This document shows positions 58,380 to 64,000 of a stretch of DNA of 64,000 nucleotides, in pieces. How positions within the stretch are numbered: position 1 is the stretch's first letter; each line of letters starts with the position of its first letter. The notes beneath the pieces are model-generated. The model was not told the DNA's origin, ran no database searches, and worked only from the letters and a program-made list of their open reading frames with translations. Location of the stretch: positions 1-64,000 of the forward strand of contig JAQFVV010000207.1 in NCBI GenBank assembly GCA_028023455.1, written 5' to 3'. The translations under genes were made by a program, and so were the position numbers. The DNA is from Epiperipatus broadwayi. Lineage: Eukaryota > Onychophora > Udeonychophora > Euonychophora > Peripatidae.

Positions 58380-58536
58380 GATCATAAGAGGAAAATAAAA
58401 GAAGCATTCTATATTAATGGAAATATTAATTCTATAAATAGAAAAGACACTTGCTTTGATATATCGAAGAAATGGTCCACATAACACGTGCTAATTTTAT
58501 ATATCTTTGTATATATTTTATTATGTATTTTTAAGA

Positions 58537-58578
58537 AAGCTATGATTATGAGGCATGGATCCTCGAAAACGTTTAGCT
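58537..58578 (+). ncRNA. hammerhead-like motif, PLE right arm
   Basis: Inverted partner of 57931-57973, with the loop CATGGAT. The same core variant as at 16536, so it is a family feature and not simple decay. Confidence 0.45.
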
Positions 58579-58995
58579 TATTTTTATTATATTTATTTAT
58601 AACTTCTCTTTTTTAACTTCATTTTTAAGTTAATATATATATATATATATTGTAATGAACAATACACACAATAAAATCCAACACCCGAGAATGTAATTAG
58701 ATCTATAGCCTAGAATATGAGAGTTTATTAGTGAGGATATTAAGTATATGTGCCTACACAGCTGTTCCATCAGCAGATAGACAAATACTAAAAGAGATGT
58801 AACAATAACAATGCTTATTTACAGTAGAGTATAACGGAGTTCAAATACAATTGTTTTTCAAGTGCAATTTCCCTCTGATATATTAGTATATAGTGCCTTT
58901 GATATCTGGTAGTTTTAAATATTATTATTTATGAAATTTTAAATGAAAATGTTGCATCATCTCTGAAGATTATCAAGTATTATATTATGTATGAT

Positions 58996-59511
58996 TCTAT
59001 TACATATGTGCTCCAAGTTAAGATGTGCACACATGGACATATATATATACAATAAAAAAATTATAAATATAACAGTAATTAACTATTATATATAGTCTTT
59101 TAGTCTGCAAAAGTACTTTTGGTTAATTCTTTAACCCTCTTCAACTGCCATTAAATTCAAAAAACATAATGGAAGCAAATGTCAAGAACTCAAATCCTAT
59201 GAATCCCAAATTTTAACATTAGCAACTTGTTTATTAATTATATTCATTTTATTTCTATTACATATGTGCTCCAAGTTAAGATGTGCACACATGGGTATAT
59301 ATATATACAATAAAAAAATTATAAATATAACTGTAATTAACTATTATATATAGTCTTTTAATCTGCAAAAGTACTTTTGGTTAATTCTTTAACCCTCTTT
59401 AACTGCCATTAAATTCAAAAAACATAATGGAAGCAAATGTCAAGAACTCAAATCCTATGAATCCCAAATTTTAACATTAGCAACTTGTTTATTAATTATA
59501 TTCATTTTATT
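58996..59511 (-). repeat. 258-bp tandem duplication of PLE-family 3' sequence
   Basis: Units 58996-59253 and 59254-59511 differ at only about five positions. Within each, the words AAAGTACTTTTGGTTA, CAACTGCCATTAAATTCA and AGCAAATGTCAAGAACT match (in reverse orientation) the 3' end and right arm of the PLE at 541-1303. Tandem pseudo-LTR-like copies are known in PLEs. Confidence 0.82.
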
Positions 59512-59544
59512 TCTATTATATATATATATTTTAACCAACAACCC

Positions 59545-61210
59545 TATTTTAACCATCCAGTCAATGCTTTCTTTTCAGTTACAGAATAATTGACTCCTGG
59601 TCCCTTAATGGTATGCTAATAAAATATATTATCCCTTGACTACCATCTTCCCGCATTTGTATCAAAGCATCACCTAATCCATATTTGCTGCTGTCAACCT
59701 GTACTGTAAAAGTTTTCTTAAAACAGGGTATATCAGATTGACCTGGCTCAAAAATTTCTCTTTGATGCCTTTGAATATGTCATTATGTTTATCCGTTTAT
59801 TCTCATGGAACATTTTTCTGTAATTATTGCAGGAATGGTTCCATATCTGTTGCAAAGTTCCTATAAAATTTATTATAAAAATTACATAATCCTAAGAATG
59901 ACTTAACCTGTTTCACTGACTTAGGGTCCAGTAAGTTTCTTATGGCTTGTATTTTATTAGGATGAGGCTTAATCCATGTTTTACTGATCAAGTGTCCTAA
60001 AAACTGGCTTCTGTTGCAGCTATAGAACTTTTTTGCAAATTAATGTGGAAACGTTTGTCTTTGCATTTTTGTAAAAACATTTCCAAATGTCTTAAATGCT
60101 CTCTTGGGTTTTTCAACACAATTATGACATAATCCATATAAATGGCAATCAAACACTTGATTTCATGTGATAATACTCTGTCCAGACACTTCAACAACCC
60201 TGCCCCACTGTTCCTTAAATCCAAATGGCATTCTGTTAAATTGATAAGATATGCCATTATATCTGAAAGCTGTATATTTGTGGTCTTCTGGGTGTATTTT
60301 AATCTGCCAATAACTGGCCATCAGGTCTAATGTCGAAAAAATTTCTTTACCATGGAACCGATTTAATAATTTGTTCATTGTTGGAAGCACATTTTGGTCA
60401 GGCCAGGTGATTCTATTTAGCTGTCTTGCATCTAAGCATAACCTTACTGATCCATCTTTTTTTCTTCACCATCACCAATGGGTTATTATAAGGTGATGAT
60501 CCCTTCATTATAATTCCCCATTCTTACATCTGTGACAATTGTTTTTCAACCTCTGTTCGATATTGATGAGGTACCGGATACGATCGTGTCTGATATGGCA
60601 TGCCCATCTATAATCTTGATTTGATGTGCATATCCTTTAATTACCCTGGTCTATCCAAAAAATTTTCACTATACTTTTCTAATATTTTTTTCACTGTCTT
60701 TTCCCATCTCCTTTTATCTGTTTCCTCCTTATTCCATTCTTCCACTTGTGCTGTCTCTGTCTTGCTTCGTATACTACATACTTCTTTTGGCAGTGTCTTT
60801 TCTTTTGATTTAAATTCTATTATCTCTCCCTCACATGTGATACTGCCTCTCTATAGTTAATCAAATACTCTGTTTTATGCATAAAATTTGACCCTGATAT
60901 ATCGTTTCGTGTACAAGTCCTTTCAATATCAACAAAACATGTTGTATCTCTCTCTTTCCCACTCTTACTCATATCCATACTTGTTTTGTCTCTTATTATT
61001 GACCAATGTTACTAGGGTCTTTCTCACTGATAGAGTTCAAATATCATGGGTTTGTTGTATCATCCATGTGTATACAGTCACAGACATGATTGATCATTTG
61101 ACTACCAGAGTCAAACAATGCATACACTTCATATTGTAATTTTCAGGAATTTATGGGATGCAAACTTTCTGGTCTCATTATCCCATTCACAAATCAGATT
61201 ATCTACTCTT
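59545..61210 (-). pseudogene. Ty3/gypsy pol fragment, second copy (protease to RNase H)
   Basis: Minus strand. Protease remnant near 61210-61070 (ICEWDNETRKFAS, FDSGSQM), an indistinct stretch, then RT from about 60600: YQTRSYPVPHQYRTEV, EWGI, PYNNPLV, STLDLMASYWQIKIHPED, YRYNG-like FRYNGISYQFNRMPFG, LLKCLDRVLSHEIK. The catalytic box is YMDY rather than YVDD, so RT is dead. RNase H begins (VDSSKYGLGDALIQM) and stops at 59545. It is related to the 4-8 kb element but not a recent copy. Frameshifts near 60220, 60470 and elsewhere. No LTRs were found. Confidence 0.82.
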
Positions 61211-62075
61211 TTCATTTCACCTGTCATAGCCTTAATATCTTTCTAATTTATATACTTCATTTGGTTTTTATTTTATTATTTATCTTTTATTAGTACATTT
61301 GCTCCTCCTGCTGTCACTTTACCTTATGAGCTACTTTATTTCCATCATTTTGCTTATTTTTTTTCCTACATATGCAAAACAAAAAAAAACACTACTTTTT
61401 TTTTGAAACACATTAAAAATATATTTTTCTATTATTTTACTCCTATCTCAGGATGTGGTTATGGTTGAAGCCTTGAGTTGGGTCACCATTGCAACATCCA
61501 CCATATAATTAGGGTTCCTTTATGAGTTAACTACCCATAGTCAGTGACCAAATTACGTTCAATCTATTTAATTTTTTGTTAGAAAATTTCAGTAAGATTT
61601 AATGGATGCAATTATCTTTCCTGGTCACACAACATCCTTTCACTTAATGTAACTATCATAATAATGGTGAAAAGTAGGCCAGCTTTTAATTTATTTGAAA
61701 AGGTGGCAGGATTCTGCATCAGAATCCATTGGCCAAACCCCTTTTATTTTTTTTAGTTACGATAAAATTATTCGGAATATTCAGAGGATTGCATTTTCTG
61801 TACAGCATTGGCAACTTATTTAATCAAATTATAATAATGGCTAAGTTGTAATGAAATTCAAATAATAACTAAATAACAATGTAAGTCATATTTAAATTTA
61901 TTAATACAAATCAAAATATTTAATATTATCAAGAGAAGAAAATATAAAAACAAATAGGGATTAAAACTACTGCTAATATTTTATTTTAATTGGTGTAGCT
62001 CATGGCAACAGTTTATCACACTTAAGAGTCTAAGAAAAATGATCACTAGTATTGCAATTAATAAGAGTTACTTAC
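61211..62075. other. AT-rich intervening DNA
   Basis: No gene recognised. 61440-61530 might be more of the Ty3 copy but has no motif. Confidence 0.35.
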
Positions 62076-62151
62076 CGGTAGGTGGATTTATCTTGGAAGA
62101 GATCCACTGTTCAATATTCTGGTAATTCACAAGTCTTCGTGGTTTCATATA
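62076..62151 (-). other. possible isolated exon or exon-like sequence
   Basis: Minus strand: AG then an open 76-bp stretch (YMKPRRLVNYQNIEQWISSK is its first part), followed by CCG|GTAAGTAA, an excellent 5' splice site. The upstream acceptor (CTACCTAAG) has only a weak pyrimidine tract. I do not recognise the protein. It may also be part of an unknown SINE. Confidence 0.25.
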
Positions 62152-62930
62152 CTTAGGTAGTTCATGACATCAGGTCAAAAGCAACACCGGCAAAAGAATT
62201 TCTTCTACTCACACATCTTAATATGATTCAACATATTAGTAAGAGTAGTTTTGCACACTTTTCATAATTTCTCCACGTTCACCTTTACTTTTTCCTGCAG
62301 AAATGAAGATCTAAGAATGCTGTTGCATGATGTGTTTTTTATAGTCCTTATTTATTTTAGTCTCTCTGTGCAACTCATGTTGACATCTCTTAATTTAGAC
62401 CAAATTTAATGTAATTTATCCTACAAAGTTTTTCTTTTATTTTTGGGTCTCCATCTTTAATTACTGAAGGAATGCTGCGATTTTAATTTATATACTGATA
62501 ATGGCTTCATGATAAAGGTTTGTTTTATCTCTACAAAAATACAAAGTAGTTTCCCTTTTTGTTTTTATTATATTCTTTATATCTCTTCTCTCTTTTAAAT
62601 TTCTTTTAGCATATACAATAATATCTACACCCACATTGTTTAAATTAAATTGATCAGATATTTAAATATTTTTATTAGGAATTTATTAATTTAACTTCTA
62701 AATTGCCAATGCTATTTGTACTAGGATAAAATAAGTAGAATAAAATGAAACATATTTCCTTATTTTATATTAAATTTATTATATATGTAAGTGCAAAAAA
62801 GCTTACATTCTTAAGTGATATATACTCTATCTATTTATCTATTACCAGCTTTAATTTTGCAGCAATTTTAGTAAAAAAATATCAAAAGAACTAATGTACT
62901 AGTTAACTGCTTTTAAAAGTGCCACCTAGT
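62152..62930. other. AT-rich intervening DNA
   Basis: No further exon-like sequence seen. Confidence 0.35.

Positions 62931-64000
<1,070 letters not shown>

Larger units (their letters stand above)
57868..58640. mobile_element. Penelope-like element with inverted arms
   Basis: Left arm 57868-58140 and right arm 58374-58640 are near-identical inverted copies. Each arm includes the last ~35 codons of the PLE ORF, its stop, the 3' UTR and the hammerhead-like motif. The 233-bp centre carries the GIY-YIG region on the minus strand. Confidence 0.8.

Noticed and set aside
58230-58487. N-terminus of the 85-codon PLE frame
   Set aside because: Its first ~36 codons are the antisense of the inverted right arm, not PLE protein.

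Overview
The window is AT-rich eukaryotic DNA, about 70% A+T by eye, and almost certainly from an animal. It has Penelope-like elements (PLEs), an RTE-clade LINE, an APE-endonuclease LINE with an (AAT)n tail, Ty3/gypsy elements, a tRNA-derived SINE, foldback/MITE-like repeats and many microsatellites. It has no bacterial operons and no confidently recognisable host gene. The mixture fits an invertebrate or a large-genome vertebrate; the species cannot be named from this sequence. Nearly everything interpretable is transposon sequence in various stages of decay.

Layout. 0.5-1.3 kb: PLE fragment between inverted arms. 1.37-14.48 kb: a composite Ty3/gypsy element on the minus strand. Its right (5') LTR is followed by a tRNA-Lys-type primer site and a charged coiled-coil ORF. 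A stray LTR end and an inserted ~1.9-kb repeat (R1) come next. Decayed gag, protease, RT, RNase H and integrase lead to a polypurine tract and the left (3') LTR. Both LTRs carry variable-number tandem repeats and the flanks share a 4-bp ATAT. 14.7-15.4 kb: long inverted repeat with hammerhead-ribozyme-like sequence in each arm. 16.3-16.6 kb: PLE 3' end. 18.6 kb: small inverted repeat. 20.4-23.9 kb: internally deleted LINE bracketed by compound microsatellites. 24.9-25.1 kb: RTE 3' end. 26.5-28.5 kb: PLE palindrome with ~830-bp arms. 30.7-32.9 kb: decayed RTE. 33-40.5 kb: mostly featureless AT-rich DNA. 40.5-43.8 kb: near full-length RTE. 48.2-49.0 kb: second copy of the hammerhead-bearing inverted repeat. 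49.5-49.8 kb: perfect foldback. 52.4-53.3 kb: two SINE copies. 53.5-56.5 kb: MITE plus a partly tandem copy of R1. 57.5-58.6 kb: MITE, then a third PLE inverted structure. 59.0-59.5 kb: tandem 258-bp repeat. 59.5-61.2 kb: truncated second Ty3 copy. The rest is AT-rich with microsatellites.

The most interesting signal is a set of self-cleaving-ribozyme-like motifs. One family (14.7 and 48.3 kb) has the hammerhead core with all three helices and sits in both arms of a ~0.75-kb inverted repeat. PLE-associated sequences at 16.5, 57.9, 58.5, 18.6, 28.5 and 56.9 kb carry related but non-canonical versions. Three separate PLE loci are arranged as inverted repeats around a GIY-YIG region. No coding element looks intact: every pol, endonuclease or GIY-YIG reading frame has a frameshift, a stop or a lost catalytic residue.
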